Shown here piece after piece: positions 25,975 through 36,500 of a stretch of 40,243 nt of DNA. Under the pieces are notes generated by a model. It searched no databases and was not told the DNA's origin. It saw only the letters and a program-made list of their open reading frames with translations. Numbering within the stretch: the first letter of the stretch is position 1; each line of letters begins with the position of its first letter. A program made the position numbers and the translations under genes. This DNA comes from Ignavibacteriae bacterium HGW-Ignavibacteriae-4 (lineage in GTDB: Bacteria > Bacteroidota > Ignavibacteria > Kapaibacteriales > UBA2268), in assembly GCA_002839765.1 (NCBI GenBank), contig PGYR01000024.1, forward strand, positions 1 to 40,243, in the 5' to 3' direction.

Positions 25975-25982
25975 TAACTTTG
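25975..25982 (+). promoter_or_regulatory. Candidate -7 promoter element of pcrA
   Basis: TAACTTTG matches TAnnTTTG exactly, with 31 nt to the ATG at 26014. It lies just after the strong terminator of the preceding gene, so a promoter is required here. A TTC lies 19 nt upstream, where TTG would be expected. Confidence 0.5.
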
Positions 25983-26013
25983 ATAATTAGAAAAATCAAA
26001 CTTAGAAAAAATA

Positions 26014-28275
26014 ATGTCGCTTAATCTCTCAAAAGAAAATCATCAAATAGACCCGAAAATATTCAGTACTTTAAATGAAAGACAATTCGATGGTGTCAAC
26101 AAAATAAATGGTCCTACACTCGTACTTGCTGGTGCTGGTAGTGGTAAGACTAGAGTTCTAACATATCGAATAGCCAATTTGATATCGCAAGGAATTCCAC
26201 CATATAAAATACTTGCCTTAACATTTACTAACAAAGCAGCTCGTGAAATGACTGAAAGGATTGCTTCTTTAGTAGGTGAACAATCTGCAAAAAGCGTTTG
26301 GGCCGGTACTTTTCACTCTATTTTTGCAAGAATATTGAGATATGAAGCAACGGCGATTGGTTATACTTCTGACTTTAGTATATATGATGCAGATGACCAA
26401 CTAAGTGCAATCAAAAAGATAATGAATCAAGAGGGTATCTCTCCCCAATCATTCTCGCCTTATCAAGTTCGTTCTAGGATTAGTAATGCTAAATCAAATA
26501 TGCTCAATCCAACTCAATTTGCTGAAGAAGCCGATAATACATTCGACAAGCAAGTTGGTTTAATATATTTCGGTTATGAGAAATATCTAAGACAAAGTAA
26601 TGCTATGGATTTTGATGATATTCTAATTAATATGATTCGACTTCTTAAAAGTTCTAGAGAAATATTAGAGAAATATCAAACTAAATTCAAGTACATATTA
26701 GTAGATGAGTACCAAGATACGAATCGAGCTCAATACATAGCAATTAGAGAACTATCAAAAGCTCATAGTAATATATGTGTAGTAGGTGATGATGCCCAAA
26801 GTATATACAGATGGCGTGGTGCAGAGATAAAGAACATACTCGATTTTAATAAAGATTATCCAAATGCAAACATAGTTAAGCTTGAACAGAATTACCGTTC
26901 AACTCAGACAATACTTGATGCTGCAGATTCGGTTATCAAAAATAACAAGAATCAATTAGAAAAGAAGCTATGGACAGAAAACCCAAAAGGAGATTTGGTT
27001 GTTATAACTGCTGGAGATGACGAAAGGCAAGAAGCTGACCAGATTGCACAAAGAATAAAAGAATTAACTTTCCAAGACTTTACAAATAAGGATATATGTA
27101 TTCTATATAGAACTAATGCTCAATCACTAGCATTAGAAAGTGCCTTGAAAAAAGAGCGTATCTCTTATGTAGTAGTTGGTGGTATATCATTTTTCAAAAG
27201 AAAGGAAATTAAAGATGTAATCTCATATTTGAGATTACTTATTAATCCAAATGATAATGAATCATTTGATAGGATAATAAATGAACCACCAAGAGGTCTT
27301 GGTAAAACCTCATTACAACATTTGTATGACTATGCTAATCAAACAGGAACATCATTCTTAGCTAGTAGTGGCGAAGCAGACTTAGTTGATCAACTGCAAA
27401 CTAGAGCTCAAAAGTCTTTCAAACAGTTTCATCATCTAATTGTAAAATATCGAAGCAAATTCGAAAGTGAGCAGAATAAATCGGGCATTTTGTTAGAATT
27501 TATAGAAGCAACAGAATTACTTGAGATGTTCAAAGAAATAGGAACAGATGAATCACTTGACAGATGGAACAACATACAACAATTAATCTCAGATATTGGT
27601 TTATTTTTTAGAGAAAATGAAGGAGTAACTCTAAATGATTACTTACAACAAGTGGCTTTGATTACAGATTTAGACGAAGCAGAAATGGATAATGAACAAA
27701 TCACTATGATGACTTTGCACAGTGCAAAAGGGTTAGAATTCCCTTGTGTTTTTGTAGCTGGAATGGAACAGGGCTTATTTCCATTAGAAAGGACTGAGAG
27801 TATACTAGAAGAGAAAGAAGAAGAACGAAGATTATTCTACGTAGGAATAACAAGAGCAAAAGAAAAGTTATTCCTTTCTTATGCAAAAAGAAGAAGTAGG
27901 TTTGGAGAAACTAAATTTACTACTCCATCATTATTTTTGCATGAGATTAAACCAGAATTAGTTGATTGGAAAGCAAAAAAAGTAGAGCGAAAGTCTGTAA
28001 ATGAAAATGTACGTTCAGCATTTAGCAGTCAACCTACATCAAATAGACCACAAAGAAATGATTTTGATCAAACGATAGAATACAGCTATTCACAGATTGA
28101 TGAGACATTAACTGATTATAAAGTTGGTGATAAGGTTAGTCATGTAAAGTTCGGTAAAGGCACTATAACAGGGCTAAAAGGCATAGCTGATAAACGACAA
28201 GCTGTTATTCGATTTGAAGACTTTGGTAAAAAGGCATTAATGTTAAAATATGCAAAACTAGATAGATTAAATTAA
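26014..28275 (+). CDS. pcrA: UvrD/PcrA-type superfamily 1 DNA helicase
   Basis: The 753-residue protein is a complete SF1A 3'-5' helicase. It has the Q motif LNERQFDGVN, Walker A AGAGSGKTRV (K45), motif Ia LTFTNKAAREM, and Walker B VDEYQDTN near residues 230-236. Motif III is VVGDDAQSIYRWRGAEI and motif IV QNYRSTQTILDAA. Motif V/VI segments are MMTLHSAKGLEFPCVFVAGME and RRLFYVGITRAKEKL. The C-terminus carries the Tudor-like module typical of PcrA (YKVGDKVSHVKFGKGTITGL), which binds RNA polymerase in Gram-positive PcrA. Roles are nucleotide excision repair, removal of RecA and resolution of transcription-replication conflicts. UvrD is an equally acceptable name. It converges on the 28290-38119 operon with a 14-bp gap and no hairpin. 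Confidence 0.93.
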   Translation: MSLNLSKENHQIDPKIFSTLNERQFDGVNKINGPTLVLAGAGSGKTRVLTYRIANLISQGIPPYKILALTFTNKAAREMTERIASLVGEQSAKSVWAGTFHSIFARILRYEATAIGYTSDFSIYDADDQLSAIKKIMNQEGISPQSFSPYQVRSRISNAKSNMLNPTQFAEEADNTFDKQVGLIYFGYEKYLRQSNAMDFDDILINMIRLLKSSREILEKYQTKFKYILVDEYQDTNRAQYIAIRELSKAHSNICVVGDDAQSIYRWRGAEIKNILDFNKDYPNANIVKLEQNYRSTQTILDAADSVIKNNKNQLEKKLWTENPKGDLVVITAGDDERQEADQIAQRIKELTFQDFTNKDICILYRTNAQSLALESALKKERISYVVVGGISFFKRKEIKDVISYLRLLINPNDNESFDRIINEPPRGLGKTSLQHLYDYANQTGTSFLASSGEADLVDQLQTRAQKSFKQFHHLIVKYRSKFESEQNKSGILLEFIEATELLEMFKEIGTDESLDRWNNIQQLISDIGLFFRENEGVTLNDYLQQVALITDLDEAEMDNEQITMMTLHSAKGLEFPCVFVAGMEQGLFPLERTESILEEKEEERRLFYVGITRAKEKLFLSYAKRRSRFGETKFTTPSLFLHEIKPELVDWKAKKVERKSVNENVRSAFSSQPTSNRPQRNDFDQTIEYSYSQIDETLTDYKVGDKVSHVKFGKGTITGLKGIADKRQAVIRFEDFGKKALMLKYAKLDRLN

Positions 28276-28289
28276 TAGATTATTTAACT

Positions 28290-28910
28290 CTAAATACTAG
28301 ATATACTTTTAAAAAATTCAGAATAATATAGTAATCTAGATTGTTCATCCAAATCAGCAATTTTATTGTATGCCTTAACCTTTGCTTGGTTTAGTTCATT
28401 ACTTTTCAAATCTTCAGTGTTGAATTCACCCAAAGTCGAAATATGATCAAATGCACTTCTTGTCTTATCCATCTGACGTAATGTTTGAAATATTTTTAAT
28501 TTTTTAGTAACATCACTATCGACAAGTAATTTCTCAAATACAGTATAAGTGTAAAGATAGTTTTTAATTTTATTATATATTTGTAAAAGATGAGTAGTAT
28601 CAAAATCCTCTACATAACTAAATATTCTAGAGTCAAGACTTTTTCTTTCATCTAAACTAAGTGATTTCAAATATTCAGTTGGTGAAACCCAACTATTTGT
28701 GTAGATGGACACTGTGGATTCATTTTGCAGGATTGAATAAGGTCGTAATTCATCTATCGAGAAAAATGAGAGATGAACAACTTCTTGACCGTATTCCAAC
28801 TCTAAATTACTAATAAACTCTTTTATATCAACATCATCACTAGTTTTATTTGTACTAATTTCAGGGATTAGAAATAACCACCCAAACATAAATAAAGCAA
28901 ATATTTTCAT
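28290..28910 (-). CDS. Secreted protein of unknown function
   Basis: I do not recognise this 206-residue protein. It begins with a signal peptide (MKIFALFMFGWLFLIPEIS). The mature part is hydrophilic and mostly helical, with a central stretch DERKSLDSRIFSYVEDFDTTHLLQIYNKIKNYL and a C-terminal helical part. It has no cysteines, no repeats and no visible catalytic motif. It lies 81 bp downstream of lysA in the same direction and is probably the last gene of the hflX operon or a short separate unit. The gap shows no terminator or TAnnTTTG element. No functional call is justified. Confidence 0.7.
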   Translation of the reverse strand: MKIFALFMFGWLFLIPEISTNKTSDDVDIKEFISNLELEYGQEVVHLSFFSIDELRPYSILQNESTVSIYTNSWVSPTEYLKSLSLDERKSLDSRIFSYVEDFDTTHLLQIYNKIKNYLYTYTVFEKLLVDSDVTKKLKIFQTLRQMDKTRSAFDHISTLGEFNTEDLKSNELNQAKVKAYNKIADLDEQSRLLYYSEFFKSISSI

Positions 28911-28991
28911 CGTGTTACCTATTACTATTAACTTTCAATAATAATAGATGCACAAATTACGTGCCAAGCGAAAGTCTATTAACCTAAGTAC

Positions 28992-30221
28992 TTATACCTT
29001 TTCGTTGTAAAGATTGAAAATATCTTCAACGGTTTCTCTTCTTCTAATTTGCTTATGCTTATCATTATCAATTAAAATCTCGGGGGGTCTCATTCTATTA
29101 TTGTAATTAGATGCCATAACATATCCATAAGCACCTGCATCTAAGAACGTTACTAAATCACCCTCTTCTACAATTGGCATCATAATATTCTTAGCAAAAA
29201 TGTCAGAATTCTCGCAGATTTGACCACAAAGGTTTACTTTTTCTGTATAATCATCTTTACCATATACTCTAACTCTATGGAATGCTCCATATAAGGCTGG
29301 TCTAAGAAGGAAATTCATACCAGCATCTAGACCTACAAACTTCTTATAGCTTTCTTTTATAGCAGTAACAGATGTAACCAAATACCCCGCATTTCCGGCT
29401 AAATATCTCCCAGGTTCCAAAATTAATTTAGGTCTTCCAAAACCATACTTATCACAATTTTCGATAAATACCCTTGCTACTTTCTCACCTGTCGTTTCTA
29501 TATTTAATTCTTCTTCCCCATCGTTATAGGGAATACCAAAACCACCTCCGATATCTATGTACTCTGGAATAATATCTAACTCATTGAAAATATCTCCTGC
29601 TATCATCATCAACTTATCAACTATTTCAGCAAAGAAATACGGCTCAAGATTGTTAGATCCAGTCATCATGTGAATACCGAATCTCTTTACACCTGAATCT
29701 TTTGCAAGTTTATATGCCTCGAATGCTTTTTCATAAGGAACACCAAATTTTGCTTCAGTTCCAGCAGTTGTTATTCCTTCAAAACCACCACGACCATAAC
29801 CTGGATTAATTCTAAATGAAACGAGTTCTGGGGTATTTATTTTCTGTAATCTTTTGAAAGAAGTAATATCATCTAAATTGAGCATAAGCTCTTCTCTAGC
29901 AACCGTTTCTAAGTCTTCTGGACTTTCATAATTACCAGTATATAAAATTCTATCGTTAGTAAAGCCTGCTTTTTTAGCATAAAGAAATTCATAAGGAGAA
30001 GAACAATCAGCACCACATCCCATTTCATTGAAGACTTTTAGTACATTAATATTACTATTCGCTTTTACTGAGAAATGAATTTTAGTATTCTCATAGTGCT
30101 TTATAAATGCTTCATTTAGTCTTTTGTAATTATTCTGAAACTTTTCTTTGTCATAGACATAAAGAGGAGTTCCATATTCTTTTGCAAGTTCTTTAATATC
30201 TACGTTTGCTATTTTTTTCAT
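28992..30221 (-). CDS. lysA: Diaminopimelate decarboxylase
   Basis: This 409-residue fold-type III PLP decarboxylase converts meso-diaminopimelate to L-lysine and CO2, the last step of lysine synthesis. The PLP lysine is K53 in HFSVKANSN. Other signatures are GCGADCSSPYEF, FRINPGYG, FGIHMMTGSN, IDIGGGFGIPY, ILEPGRYLAGNAGYLVTSV and the active-site CGQICENSDIF with catalytic cysteine. DAGAYGYVMASNYNNRMRPPEIL closes the family pattern. It follows lysC after 19 bp, so the first and last enzymes of the diaminopimelate route are co-transcribed. Length and motifs fit LysA rather than the related carboxynorspermidine decarboxylases. Confidence 0.95.
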   Translation of the reverse strand: MKKIANVDIKELAKEYGTPLYVYDKEKFQNNYKRLNEAFIKHYENTKIHFSVKANSNINVLKVFNEMGCGADCSSPYEFLYAKKAGFTNDRILYTGNYESPEDLETVAREELMLNLDDITSFKRLQKINTPELVSFRINPGYGRGGFEGITTAGTEAKFGVPYEKAFEAYKLAKDSGVKRFGIHMMTGSNNLEPYFFAEIVDKLMMIAGDIFNELDIIPEYIDIGGGFGIPYNDGEEELNIETTGEKVARVFIENCDKYGFGRPKLILEPGRYLAGNAGYLVTSVTAIKESYKKFVGLDAGMNFLLRPALYGAFHRVRVYGKDDYTEKVNLCGQICENSDIFAKNIMMPIVEEGDLVTFLDAGAYGYVMASNYNNRMRPPEILIDNDKHKQIRRRETVEDIFNLYNEKV

Positions 30222-30240
30222 ATTTAATAATTATGTTTTC

Positions 30241-31593
30241 TTATTCAAAAAATTCTGGATTTAATTCACCACTGAAAAACTCTTCATGCAATAGAGTTAT
30301 AGCTCTTTGCATATCCACATCTTTAACAACTATGCTCAAATTTACTTCTGATGCTCCGACACTAACCATTGATATATTAATACCTTTCAATGCACCAAAT
30401 AAACGATTTGCAATACCAGCCGTTTGCTTTATACCTTCTCCTATTGCAGCTATTATAGCATTATCATCTGATATAACTACTTCCCCTAATACAGAAAGTT
30501 CTTTTTCTACTAAAGAGTTATATTCACTTTTATCAACTGTAACTGATATACTTACTTCAGATGTAGTTACAATGTCAACTGGTATTTTTAAGTTTTCAAA
30601 TATTTGGAAGACTTTACTCATAAATCCATAAGCACCTAACATTCGGTTAGAGCAGAGAGTAATTGTCACAACATCTTTTCTGAAAGCAATTGCCTTTATC
30701 ATTTTAATATTACTTCTTTCAGAAAGAACAAGTGTACCATCATCAGTTGGATTGAAAGTATTCTTTACTCTTACGGGTATTCCTTTCTTAACTGCTGGAT
30801 GTATTGTACTAGGATGCAAAACTTTAGCGCCAAAAAATGACAATTCAGAAGCCTCAGAATAAGAAAGCTTTCTTATCTTTTTCACACCATCAATTACTCT
30901 TGGATCAGAAGTTAATATTCCATTTACATCTGTCCATATTTGCAATTCTTCAGCCCCAAGTGCTGATGCTACTACTGCAGCCGAATAATCAGATCCACCT
31001 CTTCCTAGTGTTGTGGGTCTTCCCTCTTCGTCTGAAGCAATAAACCCACCCATAACTGTTACATCATTTGATAGATACTCAGAAGTAAATCTTTCAAAAA
31101 TTATTTCACAACTTTTGTCGAATTCTAATTCTGCATTAGTAAATCGACTATTGGTTTTCATTACTTCTCTAGCATCCACATAAGAGACTTTAAGTCCTTT
31201 ATTCTTGAAATATGTGTAGATTATCGTAGAAGATAGGATCTCCCCTTTCGACATAACCACATCTTTCAACTGAGGGGATAGTGGAAGATAATTAGTAATT
31301 ACATCTATTTCAGATAATTCATTTGTTATGAATTCATTAACTAATTCTAAGATTCCAAGCTCTTTAGCAATTGAAGTATGTTTTTGAAATAAATCTGATA
31401 ATAGAGGAGATATTTCTTCTTTTCGACTGTTACAAATATCTACAAGCATATTAGTTACACCAGCATGTGCAGAAACTACAATTGCTTGCTTTCCCGTATA
31501 ATTAGAAACAATCTGATGTACTTTATTAATAGTTTCAGCATCTTTAACTGATGTGCCACCAAATTTTAAAACATTTAGCTCATTCGTATTCAT
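30241..31593 (-). CDS. lysC: Aspartate kinase, monofunctional with ACT domains
   Basis: The 450-residue enzyme phosphorylates aspartate, the first step towards lysine, threonine and methionine. It has the N-terminal kinase motif LKFGGTSVKDAETI, FIASDEEGRPTTLGRGGSDYSAA and WTDVNGILTSDPRVI. ELSFFGAKVLHPSTI and RVKNTFNPTDDGTLV complete the kinase domain (about 1-290). Two ACT domains lie at about 300-445 (VTITLCSNRMLGAYGFMSKVF, NISMVSVGASEVNLSIVV). Its length equals that of E. coli-type LysC, and no homoserine dehydrogenase is fused. Feedback inhibition by lysine through the ACT domains is likely but the effector is inferred. It begins 5 bp after purB. Confidence 0.95.
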   Translation of the reverse strand: MNTNELNVLKFGGTSVKDAETINKVHQIVSNYTGKQAIVVSAHAGVTNMLVDICNSRKEEISPLLSDLFQKHTSIAKELGILELVNEFITNELSEIDVITNYLPLSPQLKDVVMSKGEILSSTIIYTYFKNKGLKVSYVDAREVMKTNSRFTNAELEFDKSCEIIFERFTSEYLSNDVTVMGGFIASDEEGRPTTLGRGGSDYSAAVVASALGAEELQIWTDVNGILTSDPRVIDGVKKIRKLSYSEASELSFFGAKVLHPSTIHPAVKKGIPVRVKNTFNPTDDGTLVLSERSNIKMIKAIAFRKDVVTITLCSNRMLGAYGFMSKVFQIFENLKIPVDIVTTSEVSISVTVDKSEYNSLVEKELSVLGEVVISDDNAIIAAIGEGIKQTAGIANRLFGALKGINISMVSVGASEVNLSIVVKDVDMQRAITLLHEEFFSGELNPEFFE

Positions 31594-31598
31594 ATATC

Positions 31599-32894
31599 TT
31601 ATTTAATTCCAAGACGGTTAAATATAAAATCAACTGAATCAAATACTTTATCATAAGAAAATAAATTTCTTAACTCCTCTTCTTCAAAGTGAGACATAAT
31701 ATCAGGATCTGCTAATAATGAATCAATTAATGGAATTTGTTCATCCCAAGTTTTCATCGAATTTCGTTGAACTAGCACATAAGCATCTTGTCTTTTAAGT
31801 CCTTTTCTTGCTAAAGCTAGGAGAACTTTCTGAGAATGGATAAGTCCGAAAGTCATGTTTAAATTTTCTTCCATTCTATCAGGATACACTATTAGACCAT
31901 CAATCAATTTAATTGTTCTATTCAATATATAATCAAGTGAAATTGTACTGTCTGGTATAATTACTCTCTCAACAGATGAATGTGAGATATCTCTTTCGTG
32001 CCATAACGCGTTATTTTCGATAGCAGCGTGTGCATTTCCTCTAAGTAATCTTGCTTGACCACTGATATTCTCAGAAGCAATAGGATTACGTTTATGGGGC
32101 ATAGCTGAGCTACCTTTCTGACCAACGGAGAAGTACTCTTCAGCTTCACGCACTTCTGTTCTTTGCAGATGTCGTATTTCAATCCCAATTTTTTCAACTA
32201 AAGTGGAGATAATTGCAATAGTTGTCATGTATTCAGCATGAATATCTCTTTGGATAACTTGTGTGCTAATATTTACAGGAGTTAAACCCAAATTTTCGCA
32301 GACATGACGTTCAACAAGTGGAGATAAATGCTCATAAGTACCGACAGCACCTGATATCATTCCCACAGATGATGTTTCAACAGCTCTTTTCATTCTTACT
32401 ATATTACGTTGGCATTCATCATACCAAAGAGCCATCTTGAGACCAAATGTAGTAGTTTCAGCATGGATACCGTGACTTCTACCAACTGTAACTGTGTGCT
32501 TGAATTCTAATGCCCTTCTTTTTAGTACAACAGCTAATTTTTCCAAATCATCTATTATCATCTCCCCTGCTTGCTTCATTTGTACAGCAAGACATGTATC
32601 CAATACATCTGAAGAAGTCATACCTAAGTGTATGAACCTAGAATCTTCACCAACATATTCCTCTACATTCGTAAGGAATGCAATCACATCATGCTTTGTT
32701 ACTTTTTCTATCTCGTTGATTTTATCAACATCACACTTAGCAGTTGCTCTTATGTGTTTTGCTGCACTTTCTGGTACTTGTCCTAATTTTGCCATTGCTT
32801 CAACAGCAAGTATTTCGATTTCTAACCAGATATTATACTTATTCTCTTCTGTCCATATTCTACCCATTTCTGGGCGCGTATATCTTTCTATCAT
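31599..32894 (-). CDS. purB: Adenylosuccinate lyase
   Basis: This 431-residue fumarase/aspartase superfamily enzyme acts twice in purine synthesis: SAICAR to AICAR plus fumarate, and adenylosuccinate to AMP plus fumarate. It has the signature loop GSSAMPHKRNPI (residues 261-272) with the catalytic serine, the H141 region GRSHGIHAE, and the conserved TSSDVLDT (93-100) and TKHDVIAF (66-73). No insertion or truncation is seen. Its start codon overlaps the tsaB stop by 4 bp and lysC follows 5 bp later, so it sits in the middle of the hflX-lysA operon. Confidence 0.96.
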   Translation of the reverse strand: MIERYTRPEMGRIWTEENKYNIWLEIEILAVEAMAKLGQVPESAAKHIRATAKCDVDKINEIEKVTKHDVIAFLTNVEEYVGEDSRFIHLGMTSSDVLDTCLAVQMKQAGEMIIDDLEKLAVVLKRRALEFKHTVTVGRSHGIHAETTTFGLKMALWYDECQRNIVRMKRAVETSSVGMISGAVGTYEHLSPLVERHVCENLGLTPVNISTQVIQRDIHAEYMTTIAIISTLVEKIGIEIRHLQRTEVREAEEYFSVGQKGSSAMPHKRNPIASENISGQARLLRGNAHAAIENNALWHERDISHSSVERVIIPDSTISLDYILNRTIKLIDGLIVYPDRMEENLNMTFGLIHSQKVLLALARKGLKRQDAYVLVQRNSMKTWDEQIPLIDSLLADPDIMSHFEEEELRNLFSYDKVFDSVDFIFNRLGIK

Positions 32895-33565
32895 TTATCT
32901 ACCTTCTTTTGAGTTGGTGTAAAGTCTTGATAATATTGAGGTTTGAATATTTCAGACTCTATAAATTCTTGTTTTGAAAATTTTAATTGAGCAAATTTAA
33001 GTATAAATCTTGGAGTAAGTCTATTTAGACCTGAAAGTTGATAATTATTTTCTATAAACTCACTTGCTCCTGTTCCACAGACTATGTTTGACCCAAGATT
33101 CAAACATTTAACTTCTTCTCTTGAATACAAAATGGGTTCTGATTTAGGTTCTCCAATTTGTGAGAACTCCTGAACAAAGAAATAGTCTTTATTTGATGGA
33201 ATAATTATAAAAATCGAATCAATATTTAATGATATTGCAAATTCAGAAGCTGCTACTGCAAATGCCGACATAGTCGGTACATCAATTAGCTTAGGATGAT
33301 TACCAAATGTTAATCCCTTTGCTATAGCACTACCAACACGCAATCCAGTAAATGATCCCGGTCCTGAGGAAATAGCTACAGCAGTGAAATCATCGACACT
33401 CATTTTTAATAGCTCTAAAGTCTGCTTTATTTGATGAGCTAGTGTTTCATCATGTGAATGTTTGAGATATAGTGATGATTCGTAAATCAATTCTTTATCT
33501 GAACCGATGGCTATTCCAGAATTAATTCCAGAACTCTCAATAGCTAATATTCTTATTTCACTCAT
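32891..33565 (-). CDS. tsaB: tRNA threonylcarbamoyladenosine biosynthesis protein TsaB
   Basis: The ATG at 33565 (4-bp ATGA overlap with mfd) gives a 224-residue protein beginning MSEIRILAIESSGINSG; the frame stays open to an ATG at 33601, but that would add 12 unconserved residues inside mfd. It has the ASKHA-fold TsaB features: LAIESS...GIAIG, KHSHDETLAHQIKQTLE and AISSGPGSFTGLRVGSAIAKGL. TsaB is the scaffold partner of TsaD in the TsaBDE complex that makes t6A37 on ANN-decoding tRNAs. The C-terminal part is diverged, as is usual for the family. TsaD and TsaE are not in the window. Confidence 0.92.
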   Translation of the reverse strand: MSEIRILAIESSGINSGIAIGSDKELIYESSLYLKHSHDETLAHQIKQTLELLKMSVDDFTAVAISSGPGSFTGLRVGSAIAKGLTFGNHPKLIDVPTMSAFAVAASEFAISLNIDSIFIIIPSNKDYFFVQEFSQIGEPKSEPILYSREEVKCLNLGSNIVCGTGASEFIENNYQLSGLNRLTPRFILKFAQLKFSKQEFIESEIFKPQYYQDFTPTQKKVDK

Positions 33566-36500
33566 ACTTCGATAAACTCCATTGATCTTTTTAATTTCCA
33601 AAGTAATTCGGCTGCTTCGTTTCTATCTTTTATATCTATTTCACATGATAATCTTAACTTTCCTTGCTTCAAACTTGTATTATCTAAAGTTTGTAAATAA
33701 TCCAATACTGTGGGGAATGCATCTTTGTAGTATTGTTCGTTACTTTCCTCTGGGAACACTAAGATGATTCTATTTGGCTTGATAATTATCTTATCCAGCC
33801 CAGTTTTGACAGCTGCGGAACGTAGTTTCACGACAAAAAATAAATTTTCCGTTTCTTTTGGAAGTTTTCCGAATTTATCAATCATTTCTTGACGCAAATC
33901 TTGTAATTGTGTGTTTGACTTGATGTTATATAATTTCTTATAATATCCAAATCTATCTGTATCTGATTTGATATAGTTTTCAGGAAGAAATGCATCTTCA
34001 TCTAACTCTATAGATATTTCTTCGTTCGCGAATAGCTCTGTTATATCTTCTTCTGTTTGATCAAATACATGCTTGAACTCATCTACTTTCAATTCATTAA
34101 CTGCTTCTTCTAGTATCTTTTGATAAAGCTCAAATCCAATATCGTAGATGGCACCGCTCTGTTCAGCTCCTAATAAATTACCAGCACCACGGATTTCCAT
34201 ATCCCTTAGAGATAAATTAAAACCACTTCCTAGTTCAGTGAACTCTTCAATTGCTTTTAATCTTTTAAGTGCCGTTTCATTTAGCTTTTTGGATGCAGGT
34301 ACAGATAAGTAACAGAATGCCTGTATGTTACCCCTACCTACTCTACCACGCAGTTGATATAACTCTGCAAGACCAAAATTGTGAGCATTGTTGATAATCA
34401 TTGTATTAGCATTAGGTATATCCAATCCAGATTCAACTATTTTGGTGGTTAGTAATACATCAGATTTTCCGGCTATGAAATCTTGCATTATTCTTTCTAA
34501 TTCAGTCGATTTCATTTGTCCATGTGCAATACTAAATCTTACACTTGGCAGAAGCATTTTCATCTTAGTAAAAATATCTTCCAAATCTTGTACTGTGTCA
34601 TTTACGAAAAAAACTTGGCCTTCTCTTTTTATCTCTTCGTCAATAATATCAGTGATTTCATCCAAGTTCCATTCTACTATTTCTGTTTGCACAGGAAGTC
34701 TATTCCTTGGAGGGGTTTCAATTATACTTAAATCCCTTGCACCCATAAGTGAGAAATTTAGAGTTCTTGGAATAGGAGTTGCCGTTAGTGTTAGAGTGTC
34801 AAGTGTTTCACGAACATTTCGGAGTTTTTCTTTAGCCCCCACACCAAATCTCTGTTCCTCATCAATAACTAATAAACCCAAATTCTTAAATTCTATGTCT
34901 TTACTTAGTATTCTATGAGTACCAATTAGTATATCTACTTTACCTTCTTTAAGTCTTTCTAAAATTTTAGTTTGTTCTTTTTTTGTTCTAAATCGAGAAA
35001 GTACATCTACATTAACAGGGTATTTGCTCATCCTATCTTTGAATGACATATAGTGTTGCTGTGCTAAAATTGTTGTCGGTACAAGTATTGCAACTTGTTT
35101 TCCAGACTGAACTGCTTTGAATGCTGCTCTAATAGCAACTTCTGTTTTACCAAAACCGACATCCCCACAAATTAGTCTATCCATTGGGTTTTCAGATTCC
35201 ATATCCACTTTGATTTCTTTTGTGGCTTTCATTTGGTCAGGTGTATCTTCATATATAAATGAAGCTTCGAATTCTTTCTGCCAAACATTATCTTCGTCAA
35301 ACATAAATCCTTTTTGAAGTTTTCTTTTTGCATAAAGTGCAATTAAACTTCTCGAAATATCCTTAACTTTCTTTTTGATTTTGGCTTTCTTTCTAGCCCA
35401 CTCGGTACTACCAAGTTTACTCAGTCTAGGTAATTCTCCCTCACTTGCGGAGTATTTATGAATTTTCTTTATATAGTTTAGATTTACATAAAGTTTATCT
35501 CCACCTTGGAAGGCGAGCTGAATACAATCTTGCTTGCTTCCACCAATTTCAACGGTCCTAAATCCTTCGAATCTTCCTACTCCTTTATCGTCGTGGATTA
35601 CGAAATCACCTATATTCAGTTGCTTCAATTCATCTAGTGAAAACTTCGCATTTTCTGATGAACGTGTAGTTACATTTCTGTGACGATTGAATAATTGATG
35701 CTCGGTATAAATACAAATATTTGAGTCAGATACACTAAATCCCTGAGATATAGTCTTATCTAACCAAAGTATATTGTTTGATGTTTGTTCGGGACTTGCA
35801 TAATCAGAATCATCATCCATAATTAAAGCATCGTGTATAAGTTCTTTAATCCTTGCAAGATGTATCTTTCCATCAGCGCAGATTATTATATTGATACCTT
35901 TAATAGTCTGTTCTTGAAGATGCTTAGTGAATTGCTTAATAGAAGAATTAAAATTATTCTGCTCTTTGATATTTACTTTAATATCACTATTATCCAATGT
36001 GTTAACATTGATTATCGTGAAATTGTCTGGGATTATAAACTCATGTTCATCTGTTGATAGATTTTCTTTTTCAATCTGTAATATAATTGCATTATCAGGT
36101 ATATATCCGAATAAATCACCAGTTCTTTCAGTATTCATAGAATGGAATACTTTTGAAATGAAATTGATTTCATCGTATTCTTTTATGCTGCGCTGATTTG
36201 AAACAACGAACTCTCTAATAGAGTCTATCTCATTACCCCAGAATTCAATTCTTATAGGGTTTTTGAATGAAATAGGGTAAATATCTAATATCCCCCCCCT
36301 AACTGCAAACTGCCCTTGTTTTGCTACATAATTTTCCCTTTCAAAACCATTATAAGCTAGTTGATTCTTCAAATCTTCGAAATTAATCGTTTGTCCTTTG
36401 GAAAGAGTAGTCTTATTCTCAATTATATTTGATTTATCAGGTACTTTAGTTACGAATACATTAGGAGTACAAAGAGCTACAAAGTTTTTATCTTCAAATT

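Noticed and set aside
29082-29087. C6 tract in lysA as a second slippage site
   Set aside because: Six bases (RPPE region) is short for phase variation and the length is common by chance.
30206-30631. 141-residue plus-strand ORF over lysC
   Set aside because: It lies antisense to well-conserved lysC ACT-domain codons, has no family likeness and is a shadow frame.
33566-33601. Longer start for tsaB
   Set aside because: The added 12 residues are not typical of TsaB, and the ATG at 33565 gives an ATGA overlap like the other junctions of the operon.
34388-34918. 176-residue plus-strand ORF over mfd
   Set aside because: It is antisense to the Mfd helicase motifs; its serine- and leucine-rich composition is that of a reverse reading of a conserved gene.
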